Shown: positions 17,363-26,323, counted from the stretch's first letter. The stretch is DNA of 64,000 bases from Lentzea aerocolonigenes (GCF_000974445.1 NZ_BBOJ01000005.1:284917-348916); one strand, 5' to 3'. Numbers and translations: made by a program. The notes: generated from the letters alone by a model not told the origin.

Positions 17363-17651
17363 GACCGGCCGCCGTGTCTCGATCGAGTACGCGTTGATCC
17401 GGGACATCAACGATCAGGGCTGGCGTGCCGATCTGCTTGGCAAGAAGCTGCGCAAGCAGCTCGGGCGGCTGGTGCACGTGAACCTGATCCCGTTGAACCC
17501 GACTCCGGGCGGCAAGTGGTACGCGTCGCCGAAACCGGCGGAGCGGGAGTTCGTGCGGCGGGTGCGGGAGCAGGGGGTCGAGTGCACCGTGCGCGACACG
17601 CGTGGGCAGGAGATTGCGGCGGCCTGTGGACAGCTCGCGGCCGAGGGATGA
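17363..17651 (+). pseudogene. rlmN: rlmN 3'-end fragment, copy 2
   Basis: Codes for the last 95 residues of RlmN, from [17 protein letters not shown] through [13 protein letters not shown] to the terminal CGQLAAEG and a TGA. The upstream junction falls exactly at the ACCGG of the TGRR codons, with unrelated sequence before it. The CxxxCxxC radical-SAM cluster and most of the enzyme are missing, so it is not functional. It is longer than copy 1 and about 93 percent identical over the shared part. The minus-strand HEPN/TOPRIM gene ends only 14 bases beyond it. Confidence 0.85.
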
Positions 17652-17665
17652 TTACGCCGGCCGCC

Positions 17666-18991
17666 TCACATTTCCTGAGGCAAGTCAGAATGCTGTGGGA
17701 AGGCCTGAAGGAGGACTGTCAGTATATGTCGCATTCCGGTCCAATCAGAGTGCTTGACCTCTTCCGGGTTGGCGCGACATTTAGCCAGCTTGGCGCGAAA
17801 TGATTTTTGAATGCCATGCTTGTCTGACACTTCGCCTTGGTAGCGACTGATGCTCTGAATAAACGAGCGCCATTGAACGGGTAGCAGATTGCCCGTGGCG
17901 TCAGTTAAGACATCGCGTCCTAGGTAGAGTTCGATACTTCCTGCTAGTCCGTTTATGTCAGCAAGCTCTTGAGTGCCATTTGGGTGCTCGGCCGTAGGCG
18001 GTCCAAGTGTTGGATATCTTCGCAATTCGTCTAGGTTGGGGTACTGTGTAACAACAATATTTGCCGGTAGCTTGAACTTTGTGAGCGGTTGCATTGCGTC
18101 AACTGCCGCGGAATCATTATCGAAGATTGCTACCACTCGGTTTGCGATGCCGGCTGCAGCGAAGGACTTGACGAGTCGGGCTAAAGCTCCGGCTCCGCCT
18201 TCGGGGCGCGCGTCATAGTCCAGAAATTTGATGAGGTCGGTTAGATGGGGGAACAGTAGCTCCAAGCTCGCAGCTAGGAACTCGGCGTCGGTACGACCTT
18301 CGGTTAGTACAATGACTGGTGCATGTGAGCCTGAATTCGCCTGCAATGCCGACAATGACTGTGAGGCAAGTGTGTCGGGATCGCCATAAATCCAGTCCTC
18401 CTCCACGAGATCAGTAACGTCGAGCCGTACCTCGCTGTCTGGGTACACAAGGAGCACGGCGCGGAGCGCGTGCGGCGGGAACCACTCCACAACCTGTCCA
18501 AGAAGCCAGTCGATGCTGCCGATCTCTGATCGAAACGTGCTCGGAGGTCGGTCGTGGTCGCTATGGTCCATGCCTTGGTCTTCTTTTGCGGCTATGGCGC
18601 GGTCGAGCCAAAGCTGTGGTGTAAGTTGATCGAGGGCAGCATCTTCGGCTTCCAGTCTGGCTCTATATTCATCGCTCAGGCCGGAGGGCAAGTTCGAACT
18701 GTGCCTGTGTCGACCTTCACCATGTAGAAAATATTCGAGAAGTTCTGCGACGGTGTCCGCAGTGATTCCGAGAGCGTCGAGTCGTTGGGCAATGACTCGA
18801 CCGTCGGCGCGAAACTCATAGACATCGACAAGTTCCGCCCCGCTCCCCTCTTCGTTGTAGTACTCGTTCCATGGAACCTGGTGCTTGACCAGCATGTCGT
18901 CGCGGAACGCTGCCAAGAGCTCTTGATCGATGCCATCGCGCAAGCGATTCACGACCAGAGTGCCAACCGACAGCGTCCCGTAGTAGCTCAC
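17666..18991 (-). CDS. HEPN/TOPRIM-associated domain protein
   Basis: 441-residue protein with the layout of the HEPN/Toprim-associated family: an N-terminal domain of about 110 residues (YYGTLSVGTLVVNRLRDGID, LVDVYEFRADGRVIAQRLDA), a linker, and a TOPRIM-like domain with Glu231 in VIVLTEGRTD and Asp291-x-Asp293 in VVAIFDNDSAA. These families were described from conflict-system loci; the TOPRIM part is expected to cut DNA. Start is GTG 18991. Base composition is clearly lower in GC than its neighbours, with ATA, TTA and AGT codons, so it was probably acquired from elsewhere. It sits alone between rlmN tails 2 and 3. Confidence 0.75.
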   Translation of the reverse strand: MSYYGTLSVGTLVVNRLRDGIDQELLAAFRDDMLVKHQVPWNEYYNEEGSGAELVDVYEFRADGRVIAQRLDALGITADTVAELLEYFLHGEGRHRHSSNLPSGLSDEYRARLEAEDAALDQLTPQLWLDRAIAAKEDQGMDHSDHDRPPSTFRSEIGSIDWLLGQVVEWFPPHALRAVLLVYPDSEVRLDVTDLVEEDWIYGDPDTLASQSLSALQANSGSHAPVIVLTEGRTDAEFLAASLELLFPHLTDLIKFLDYDARPEGGAGALARLVKSFAAAGIANRVVAIFDNDSAAVDAMQPLTKFKLPANIVVTQYPNLDELRRYPTLGPPTAEHPNGTQELADINGLAGSIELYLGRDVLTDATGNLLPVQWRSFIQSISRYQGEVSDKHGIQKSFRAKLAKCRANPEEVKHSDWTGMRHILTVLLQAFPQHSDLPQEM

Positions 18992-19056
18992 AGCTGAGAT
19001 GTTACGGCTGTGGCTGTTGGGCCACGGTTCTCGCTTATCTCCGATGGGTTCGCTCG

Positions 19057-19138
19057 GGTTGAGGCACAGCGTGTGACGTGCATGGTGAGGGACACCCGCG
19101 GTCAGAGGATCGCGGCGGCTTGCAGCCGAAGGCTGATC
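19057..19138 (+). pseudogene. rlmN: rlmN 3'-end relic, copy 3
   Basis: A short, more degraded piece of the RlmN end: VTCMVRDTRGQRIAAAC is readable, after which about 11 bases are missing compared with the usual CGQLAAEG coding stretch, leaving GCAGCCGAAGGCTGA out of frame. It lies just left of the TIR gene and marks a third boundary. Confidence 0.6.
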
Positions 19139-19199
19139 ACGGTCAGCCTGATGCGTGATGTTGAGCGGGTCGTCCCATCCGCGCGACTAGTCTGTTGCA

Positions 19200-20015
19200 G
19201 TGTCATCCGAGCGGTCAGGCCCCAAGTCATCCAAGTGGTCCCCTGATGCGCGCTTGAGGCTGGTCAACGAGCTGGCGGACCGAACAGGGTCGTTTAGCGA
19301 GAGCTTCTTCGACGCGCACGGACTTGGTTCGGCCTACCGCGATGCCGGCAAGTACACCAACAAGAAGGCGCGGATCAATGCTGCGCTGCATGCTGCACAG
19401 CTCCGCGGCGACGTGACCAAGGTTCTCGATGCTGCGCGGGCGTATCTTGGCGGTCAGTCAGTTGATCAAGACGAGTCGGCTGGCCCTGTTGATCAAGGGG
19501 ATTTGCTCGTGGCGTCAGACAAGCTGTTCATCAGTCATGCCTTCGCGGATAAAGCACTGGCAGACCTTCTGCGTGACACGCTCGTCCTTGCAGGCGTCCC
19601 GGAAGGCCGCATCTTCTACTCGTCGGATCGTCGTACTGGCATCCCGTCAGGTACGGACGTTGGTACACATCTGCGGCAGTCGCTGCGTGAAGCCGGTCTA
19701 GTGGTTGAGCTGCTGACCGAAACGTTCTTCTCGCGGTCGATGTGTCTCATGGAGCTTGGCGGTGCGTGGGCACTCGGCCTCCCGACGTATCCGATTGTCG
19801 TACCGCCGCTGACTCGTGACGAAGCGGTGAGGCAGATCGGGAACGTGCAGATGGGCCTCCTTGGCGATGACGTGCAGATCAGTGAGGTGTTCGACGAGTT
19901 GCACGATCGACTTACGGACGACCTGGATATCCGGACGAAGGCCACGAGTTGGAACCGCGTCGTCGGTGGCTTCCGGGATCAGCTTCCGTTGAAGCTGCGA
20001 GCAGCAGCGCCGTAG
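19200..20015 (+). CDS. TIR domain protein
   Basis: 271-residue protein with a TIR domain from about residue 107: KLFISHAFADKALADLL, RRTGIPSGTDVG, the VVELLTETFFSRS strand, and the candidate catalytic Glu185 in CLMELGGAW. The last position corresponds to the NADase glutamate of active TIR proteins. The N-terminal 85 residues are helical (KWSPDARLRLVNELAD, GSAYRDAGKYTNKKARINAA) and may be the sensing or assembly part. Bacterial TIR proteins deplete NAD or make signal molecules on infection. The GTG at 19200 is chosen as first in-frame start; no clear ribosome site. It stands alone, 60 bases after the third rlmN tail. Confidence 0.8.
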   Translation: MSSERSGPKSSKWSPDARLRLVNELADRTGSFSESFFDAHGLGSAYRDAGKYTNKKARINAALHAAQLRGDVTKVLDAARAYLGGQSVDQDESAGPVDQGDLLVASDKLFISHAFADKALADLLRDTLVLAGVPEGRIFYSSDRRTGIPSGTDVGTHLRQSLREAGLVVELLTETFFSRSMCLMELGGAWALGLPTYPIVVPPLTRDEAVRQIGNVQMGLLGDDVQISEVFDELHDRLTDDLDIRTKATSWNRVVGGFRDQLPLKLRAAAP

Positions 20016-20109
20016 AGCCAGAAGCATGAAGCAGCAGGTAGAGGCGTTGTAAAACGGTAGGCAGCGGCGACCCGCTGTCAACATCACGACGGTCCTGGTC
20101 TCACCCTCG

Positions 20110-20433
20110 TTGAGCCCGATGACGACCCCCGCCGCACGGATCGCACGCGAGGACGGTCCGGCGCCCGAGGTCGATGTCATCGTCATCCACACCGCCATCC
20201 CGCGCCTCCGCCGCGCGCTTGACCGGCTGGACCTGCCCGACGACGGACCGACCATGGCTCCGAACGACCTGTACAGCGAGATCATCGTCGGCCGCGTTCG
20301 GTGCCCTACATATACGCGCCGCGAGGTCGCGAAGATGGATCGCCTGGTGGAGCGCCTGGCGGCCGACATCGCGCCGGTGACCGACCTGGACGTGCTGATT
20401 GCTCAGGTTGAGTCGAGTACCGCCCGCGTGTAG
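20110..20433 (+). pseudogene. relic of an XRE/TPR regulator gene
   Basis: Codes for MTTPAARIAREDGPAPE and RALDRLDLPDDGPT, nearly identical in DNA to the linker of the intact XRE/TPR regulator at 30335-31603. After GAGATCATC the sequence jumps to the part matching 31134-31170 (coding for AAFGALHMRAA in the intact gene), so about 370 bases are deleted, and the reading frame changes at the joint. The HTH is absent. The remaining 107-residue frame is therefore not a working regulator. It is evidence for a second, decayed copy of that regulator family here. Confidence 0.75.
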
Positions 20434-20567
20434 CGCCGTGCGGCGCTGTGTGTGGTCGATCTCCTGAGCGACCACGCCGGCCAAGTGACGACCGCGTTTG
20501 GCGCAACGAGAACCGCCTCGGATGCGTTGTCTCCATGAACGGACTTCACGCGAGGTTAAGGCGGCTG

Positions 20568-21626
20568 ATGCGCGAGCTTCTTTACATCCCCGATGTCAAC
20601 CCGCCTGAGCAGGTCCTCAATCATGCGATACTGTATCGAGACAGCATCTCGACCTTCGTTCCGGATGACACCGGGGCATATCTGGCGGATCGCACCAAAT
20701 ACGCATTTGATGCTGGAATCTTCCAGCCACGCCTTATCGCCTCCGCCTTGAGTGATGAATCAGTCAAGGCGGAGGCGTTGACCTTGATGCGCCGGTGCGT
20801 CATGGAGTGTAACGAAGCTGGCAACTTTATGCGCGTGCTGAGCACAGCGCCTCCCGACAAATTGCGGGAGTCGGCGGCTCAATTTGGCGGAATGCTCCGC
20901 TACTCCTTCGAATTTAACGGTGCGGACGTTAAGTGGGGCGATATCCTTGCCGAGATCATCGGAGATGAGGAATGGAGACGTCCTGTAGCTTCCCTTGAGG
21001 ACCAGGGTCTTCCTCTCGTGTTGTTGGGCAGCGAGTCGTCCACGATGCTGCTAGGGGTGGCATTTGCGGTAGCTGAGAAGGCCCGGAAAGATTGCGCATC
21101 CCCACTCGTTCTGCCGGTCTACCCTGAGGGAGTCTCGGACTGCTTGCCGGATGACTTCTCGGGGGAGGCGCGCAAGCATCTATTTGCGCGTGTCGACGTT
21201 GGTCAATTTCTTCCTCAGCCTCCCCTGGGTGCCGAAACCGCTTCGGTCATTGCGTTCAGGCAGCGTTACGAGGACGAACGACGACGCCTGGTACTAGCGG
21301 TCGAACGTTTGGTTAAAGAGGCTGCCCGGGCTCACGGATCAGATGAGTCCGCTGATATCGCACGCGACGTGCGTGAAGAGTTGTCTGCAGCGCTCGCTGA
21401 TGTGGAGCGAGCTGGACGGCGCAGATTCGGAGGCTGGCTTCGCCGTGCGGCATGGTTCACCGTTGCATCCGGCTTGGGCTCGGTTGTGGCGGGTCCTGCC
21501 GGTGCGGCAGGAGGATCACTAGCAGTCAACTGGGCTTCGAACCGGCTGCCAGACGGCTCCAGAGAGAGTGATTACCGCTACCTCTACCGGGTCCAAGGGG
21601 CACTCGATGAATTCATCCGTTCTTGA
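20568..21626 (+). CDS. DUF6236-like protein
   Basis: 352-residue protein. The beginning (RELLYIPDVNPPEQVLNHA, then LYRDSISTFVPDD and YAFDAGIFQPRLI) resembles the start of DUF6236 proteins, which typically read LYYP, then a W/Y-rich helix and IVP. The middle is helical with charged stretches, and the C-terminus has a glycine/alanine-rich segment (ASGLGSVVAGPAGAAGG) that could contact a membrane. ATG 20568 has AAGG 8 bases upstream and is preferred to the in-frame ATG at 20535. GC content is lower than the chromosome-like neighbours, suggesting transfer. Function unknown; found next to TIR and TOPRIM genes. Confidence 0.6.
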   Translation: MRELLYIPDVNPPEQVLNHAILYRDSISTFVPDDTGAYLADRTKYAFDAGIFQPRLIASALSDESVKAEALTLMRRCVMECNEAGNFMRVLSTAPPDKLRESAAQFGGMLRYSFEFNGADVKWGDILAEIIGDEEWRRPVASLEDQGLPLVLLGSESSTMLLGVAFAVAEKARKDCASPLVLPVYPEGVSDCLPDDFSGEARKHLFARVDVGQFLPQPPLGAETASVIAFRQRYEDERRRLVLAVERLVKEAARAHGSDESADIARDVREELSAALADVERAGRRRFGGWLRRAAWFTVASGLGSVVAGPAGAAGGSLAVNWASNRLPDGSRESDYRYLYRVQGALDEFIRS

Positions 21627-21711
21627 GGTCGCGCCTCCGCCGATCAATGCGGCGAGACGCCGCAGTCGGACGTCATGATCGAAGACCCGACTAGTGCCAG
21701 GGAGATCAGCC

Positions 21712-22115
21712 ATGGCCGACAGCGGACGCGCGCAACGTCCCTGTCGCCGGGTGCTCGCCGAGGATGCGGGCGTTCGCGCGTGAGTGCTCGACGTGCCGGC
21801 GCACCGCGTGATCTTCGACGGCGGCCGGTCGGGCTCGTTTCGCCGCTATGTTGAGATCCCGGCTGTACCGGAACTGTTCCTGTAGATACTGGGAGAAGGT
21901 GTGCCCGTTCTCGTACGGCTCACCCAGTCACTTCCCAGCCTCGTCACGGCGAGGCTGATCAAACTTCTGCGACATCGCCTCGACGTACTTGGTCGCGAAG
22001 AGGTAGCTCATGCCTCCGGACGGTAGTCGCTTGTTTGCTCGCGTGCGCACCGTCCGACGCAGGTCACAGCCATGCGCACTGTCCGTAGTGGACTGAACCC
22101 AAACAACTTCCAGTG
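21712..22115 (-). pseudogene. degenerate coding remnant with in-frame TGA
   Basis: A minus-strand frame reads RTRANKRLPSGGMSYLFATK, then YVEAMSQKFDQPRRDEAGK, an in-frame TGA, and continues as LGEPYENGHTFSQYLQEQF and RYSRDLNIAAKRARPA to a stop near 21712. The high G/C at third positions continues through the TGA. Upstream, another frame shows DEHWKLFGFSPL, suggesting a further frameshift near 22060. So this looks like a gene broken by at least one nonsense change. I do not recognise the family. Confidence 0.4.
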
Positions 22116-22161
22116 CTCATCCGCAGTGGCGTGATCGAACGTATGTTCGTATTCTCGCGTC

Positions 22162-22467
22162 ATGTTCCTCCCCGCTCACCGCTGGGAAGACAACGACCCC
22201 GTTCACGGCTCCCGCCGGAAGACGCTGGCGGTCGAAGTCAACCTCCGCGGCGTTTTCCCCGAAGATCCCAACTCGGGTGTCGTGGTGCCCGATGGTCTGG
22301 ATGTGGACCGCGTTGTCCGTGGACTCACCTACGGATGGTGGGACAGCCTGAACGGCGGCCACCTCGTCGTGGTCAACTACTCGATCCCGTTCGCTGACCC
22401 GCACCTGAAACCGCTCCAACTCAACGATCAGGTCCTGTCCTCGCGATGGGTTCGCACGGTGCGCTAG
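22162..22467 (+). CDS. hypothetical protein
   Basis: 101-residue protein, MFLPAHRWEDNDPVHGSRR at the start and SSRWVRTVR at the end. Third-position G/C is very high and supports real coding, but no family is recognised and no ribosome site precedes the ATG. It converges with and overlaps the minus-strand gene by about 47 bases. It may be the truncated end of a longer protein. Confidence 0.45.
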   Translation: MFLPAHRWEDNDPVHGSRRKTLAVEVNLRGVFPEDPNSGVVVPDGLDVDRVVRGLTYGWWDSLNGGHLVVVNYSIPFADPHLKPLQLNDQVLSSRWVRTVR

Positions 22468-22768
22468 CCGGCGCGTCATGGCCGCCTGCTGAATACGGGC
22501 CTCGCTGCGGGCGACGGAGAACGAGATCCAGGTAGACCTCTTCGGACAGTTCGGCACTGGCAGGAGCGGGTGTCATGGCGGTCAGTCGCCAGGAGTGTCC
22601 AGCGTCGTCTGTGGCGCAGGCGAGGCAGCTGATATGAGCTTCACCGTCGTGTACGACCGCCTTGAACTGAGAGTGTCCGAGTGTGTGCCGGCCGAGCTTG
22701 CACTTCGAAGGCAAAAGGGCCACCGGCCGTCCGGTCGAGTCGTACCTGTAGGTGAGCGTGCCGTCCAT
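22421..22768 (-). CDS. small putative zinc-binding protein
   Basis: About 115 residues from the preferred ATG. LLPSKCKLGRHTLG followed after 20 residues by AHISCLACATDDAGHSW gives a C-x4-H and C-x2-C arrangement that could bind zinc, a pattern of small actinomycete proteins of unknown function. The rest is proline and alanine-rich. The start is uncertain, since the frame is open up to a GTG at 22903 and no ribosome site stands out. Coding character is good. Confidence 0.5.
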   Translation of the reverse strand: MDGTLTYRYDSTGRPVALLPSKCKLGRHTLGHSQFKAVVHDGEAHISCLACATDDAGHSWRLTAMTPAPASAELSEEVYLDLVLRRPQRGPYSAGGHDAPASAPCEPIARTGPDR

Positions 22769-23137
22769 TTGGGACGGTGCGAGAAGCTGCCGGTCCATGA
22801 GGCGAGAACCTATCACCGCCTTCGTACATACGTTCGATCCGACGCGTGCGGCGCACAAACTGACCCGGCTCGCACGCTCGGTACCACCCGCGTGAGTGAC
22901 CACGACCGTGCTGGAAGGAGTGCTCAGGCGGGGTACCGCCGCATGGACGCCTCACGAACGCCTCGGTCGCGCTCTGGTCCGGATCTTCCTGCCACCGGTC
23001 TAATCACCGACACCAATCGGCTCGGCCGACTTAGGGCAGTGCGGTTGAACCGCTAACTCGTCAGGTCGCCGGAGTTGGCCAGACACACGACGAGTCGGGT
23101 CGTGGTGGCGCGGCGGGCGGGGGAGAAGATCACGGTG
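22769..23137. other. gene-free stretch upstream of methyltransferase
   Basis: About 370 bases. It may include an N-terminal extension of the minus-strand gene, up to 22903, and the leader of the methyltransferase; GGGGGAGAAG at 23119-23128 is the ribosome site of the latter. Nothing else recognised. Confidence 0.4.
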
Positions 23138-23974
23138 ATGACGATGTATGACGGCGCGTCAGGTCTTGAGCAGCAAGTAGACCCCGACAGGCCATCGCTG
23201 TCCCGCATCTATGACCACCTGCTCGGCGGCGGGCACAATTTCGCCGCCGATCGTGCGGTGGCCGACGCGATCACGGCCGTGGTGCCGCACTACGAGGTGT
23301 TCGTCCGTGCGAACCGCGCCTTTGTACATCGCGCGGTGCTACACATGCTCACCGCAGGGATCGAGCAGTTCCTCGACCTGGGCGCGGGTCTGGGCGGCGT
23401 TCGCCACGTGCACGAACTCGCTCAAGCCGAGCGGCCCCAGGCCCGCGTTGTCTACGTTGACCGCGATCCCGTGGCCGTTGCACGTCTCAGCCTGATCGCG
23501 CCCCAGGCTTATCCGGGAATCGGCGTGCTCGAAGCGGACCTGCGGCACGTCGACGAGGTGCTCGACCATGTTGTGACCGCTCAGATACTCGATCTGACCC
23601 GCCCAGTGGGCGTGGTGGCCGGGTCAGTGTTGCCTTGCCTGCCCGACGCCGAAGAAGTGGCCGCTACCTTGGCCGGGTACCACGAACGACTGGCGCCCGG
23701 TTCGCTGTTGGCGGCCTCACACACCGACGCCACGCTGCTGGGGCACGAGCTGGCCGCTGCGGTCGAAGCCCGGCTCGCCAGGGCCGGGATCACGCTCGTG
23801 CACCGGAACCGACAGCAGTTCGCAGCGCTGCTGGGTCCGTGGCAGCCGCACCCGGACGGCGTGGTGCCGACCGGCTTGTGGCGGCCAGACGGCCTCGCCC
23901 CGCCCCTGCCGGAGTCCTTGTGGGGCAACGCCGTTCTGGCCGGCCATGGCCACGAGCCAGCAGGACCTGCGTGA
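23138..23974 (+). CDS. SAM-dependent methyltransferase, DUF574 family
   Basis: 278-residue protein of the actinobacterial DUF574 (PF04672) methyltransferase family. Typical marks are [21 protein letters not shown] at the N-terminus (split here by variation), then the SAM-binding FLDLGAGLGG near residue 85, VVYVDRDPVAVARL, and the ASHTDATLLGHEL stretch. Start ATG 23138 follows a GGGGGAG site; an in-frame GTG lies 3 bases earlier. The stop overlaps the start of the STAND gene (GTGA), implying coupled translation. The family is often found beside regulators, and the methylated substrate is unknown. Confidence 0.85.
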   Translation: MTMYDGASGLEQQVDPDRPSLSRIYDHLLGGGHNFAADRAVADAITAVVPHYEVFVRANRAFVHRAVLHMLTAGIEQFLDLGAGLGGVRHVHELAQAERPQARVVYVDRDPVAVARLSLIAPQAYPGIGVLEADLRHVDEVLDHVVTAQILDLTRPVGVVAGSVLPCLPDAEEVAATLAGYHERLAPGSLLAASHTDATLLGHELAAAVEARLARAGITLVHRNRQQFAALLGPWQPHPDGVVPTGLWRPDGLAPPLPESLWGNAVLAGHGHEPAGPA

Positions 23975-26091
23975 AAAAGGCCGTGCACCGCAACACCGTG
24001 TCCGGAACGGTCTATGGCCAGGTTGTGCAAGCCCGCACGGTCACCGCCGACACCATCGTTCTGAACTCTTCCGAGCGCCGCGTACTGGTGCCTCGACAGC
24101 TTCCGCCGCCCACGCGCACGTGGGTCGACCGCGCGGACGAACTGGACCGGCTGGACCGCTTGCTCACGACGGCGGACCCGACTCGCGTCGTGGTGACTGG
24201 CCTGGGCGGTGTCGGCAAGACCGGCTTGGCGGTGCGGTGGCTCGACGCGCATCACGAGCTCCACCCCGACGGCGTACTGCACACCGACCTCAACGGCTGG
24301 AGCGGTCACCTGCCGCCGGTCACCGGCCAGGTCCTGGCCGGATGGCTCCGGGCGCTCGGTGTCGCCGCCGACGACCTGCCGGGTGAGGCTGCCGAACTGA
24401 TCGGGCTGTACCGGACCGTGACCGCCGGCAAGGCGATCGCAGTGCTCGTCGACAACGCCCGCTCCGCCGAGCAAGTGCGGCCCCTGATACCCGCCACGAC
24501 GCGCGGCACGATCCTGGTAACCAGCCGCCGCAGGCTCACCGGTCTGGCTCTCGCGGGCTTCCGTCACCTCGACCTCGGCTGCTTCCCCGCGGCCACCGGC
24601 GCTGCACTTCTGGCCAGCTTGCTCGACGAGGACCGACAACCTCTCGGCGAGGACCTGCTCCACGCGCTGGCCGCCCGCTGTCACGGGCATCCGCTGGCCT
24701 TGACCATCGCCGGGGCCCACCTCTCCGCGCATCCCCAACGCGACCCGGCACGCCTGATTGCCCGCCTGACCCGCCTCGCCGAGGCGTCCGCCGCTGGGGA
24801 CCCGTACGAGCTATCCATCGAAGGAGTGCTGCAGATGACCTATGAAGACCTTGACGCCACCACTGCCCGGCTCTACCGGAGCCTGGCCGAGCACCCCGGT
24901 CCTGAGTTCACCGCCGAGCCGCTCGCCGCCGGGCTCGGAGTGCCGGTCACCGAGGTTGAATGCGGGCTCGCCCGGCTGGTGGAGGCCAACTTGGTTACCG
25001 AGACCGGGGACGAGCGCTACCGGCCGCACGACGTCGTGGGCGAGCACATGCGGGCCTTGGCCGGCGAGGATGACCAAACTGAGCGGCTGGCGGTGCGGCG
25101 CCGGATGATCGACTGGTATCTGCGGCGCGCGGCGGAAGCCGACAAGGTCATCAACCCTTTCCCACGTCGATTCAGCGACGTCTACGTCGGCCTGGACACG
25201 GGCGTGTTCGCCGACGCCAAGGCCGCTTTGGACTGGGCCGAGATCGAACGCACCAACATCCTCGCGGCTCAACAGGCCGCCGCGGACCAGGGCTGGACGG
25301 AGCTGGTGTACCAGTTCGGCGAGGTTCTGTGGAATGCGCTGCGCCCCAACTACACCGCGGGTGAGCTGGTGCGCTCGCAGGTCCTCGGGGCCGATGCCGC
25401 CGCCGACGCCGGGCACATCCTGGAGGTCGTCTGCCGCATCCGGCAGGGTTTCGGCGAGACCAACCTCGGCGACCACGAGGCGGCCATCGTCACCTGCACC
25501 ATCGCCGTCGAACGTGCTGCTGAACTCGGCGACCCGTGGCTGCAATCCGGCGCGTTGTCCACCCGCGCCCGCGCCCACCTCAAAGCCGACGATCCGCGCG
25601 CTGCGCTGCCGGATCTGCACCGGGCCCTGGAATTCGCCGAGGAGATGAACGACGCCCGCAGCATCGCATTGCGGCACCGCCGCCTCGGCGAAACCGCCCT
25701 GCACCCCAAGATCGCCGACGCCCGGCTCGCACTCCACCACCTGCGGCTGGCGGCGAGCATGTTCACCGGCATCGGGGACGACATCGGCCACGCCCGCACC
25801 GTCCTGCACCTGGCGCGGGCTCTGACCCTCAACGGGCAAGCGGCCGAGGCGGTGTCCGAACTGGTCGCGATCGAGCAGACGGTGCGCGACTACGGCTCGG
25901 TCGGCTACCTCGCCGACCTGTGCACCGCGCTCGGCGAGGTCCACGTCGCGCTCGGCGACACCGCCGAGGCCCGCCGCCACTACGGCCAGGCTATCGACTG
26001 CTACACCGCCGCCGGCCCCGGCGCAGACAAGAGCAAGGCCGCCGTCATCGACCGGCGCGACGCGCTCGGTTGCGACCAACCGACCGCCTGA
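23971..26091 (+). CDS. STAND (NB-ARC-like) ATPase with TPR repeats
   Basis: 706-residue signal-transduction ATPase. A short N-terminal element NTVSGTVYGQVVQARTV resembles a segment seen at the start of many actinobacterial STAND proteins. The nucleotide domain has Walker A GLGGVGKT (residues 77-84), Walker B-like AIAVLVDNARS and the sensor GTILVTSRRRLTG; a winged-helix stretch and then helical TPR-like repeats fill residues 380-700 (ALSTRARAHLKADDP, ALGEVHVALGDTAEARRHY). No fused effector is seen. Start GTG 23971 overlaps the methyltransferase stop. STAND proteins are sensors in regulation or in immunity; its coupling to a methyltransferase is notable. Confidence 0.85.
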   Translation: MKKAVHRNTVSGTVYGQVVQARTVTADTIVLNSSERRVLVPRQLPPPTRTWVDRADELDRLDRLLTTADPTRVVVTGLGGVGKTGLAVRWLDAHHELHPDGVLHTDLNGWSGHLPPVTGQVLAGWLRALGVAADDLPGEAAELIGLYRTVTAGKAIAVLVDNARSAEQVRPLIPATTRGTILVTSRRRLTGLALAGFRHLDLGCFPAATGAALLASLLDEDRQPLGEDLLHALAARCHGHPLALTIAGAHLSAHPQRDPARLIARLTRLAEASAAGDPYELSIEGVLQMTYEDLDATTARLYRSLAEHPGPEFTAEPLAAGLGVPVTEVECGLARLVEANLVTETGDERYRPHDVVGEHMRALAGEDDQTERLAVRRRMIDWYLRRAAEADKVINPFPRRFSDVYVGLDTGVFADAKAALDWAEIERTNILAAQQAAADQGWTELVYQFGEVLWNALRPNYTAGELVRSQVLGADAAADAGHILEVVCRIRQGFGETNLGDHEAAIVTCTIAVERAAELGDPWLQSGALSTRARAHLKADDPRAALPDLHRALEFAEEMNDARSIALRHRRLGETALHPKIADARLALHHLRLAASMFTGIGDDIGHARTVLHLARALTLNGQAAEAVSELVAIEQTVRDYGSVGYLADLCTALGEVHVALGDTAEARRHYGQAIDCYTAAGPGADKSKAAVIDRRDALGCDQPTA

Positions 26092-26117
26092 ACCACGAAC
26101 AGGAGCGAACGGCGTAA

Positions 26118-26140
26118 GACGCCGACTCGTCAACGGCGTC
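26118..26140. terminator. small hairpin after STAND gene
   Basis: GACGCCG and CGGCGTC form a 7-bp stem over a 9-base loop, 27 bases after the STAND stop codon. Possible terminator; weak. Confidence 0.4.
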
Positions 26141-26323
26141 AGGAACCGAAGATCGCCGGAGGCAAGCCTGTCCGGTTGTGCATCAGCGGAATCTGCGGCG
26201 AAGGTCTTGGATGAGGCTGATCGCAGCTGACGGTGCGTTGCCCAGCGAAGGCTCCCGGCCGCACACCGTGCCTCGCGGCTGGCTGTCGGGCGGACACCGT
26301 CACGATCAAGGCGACATGAGCGG

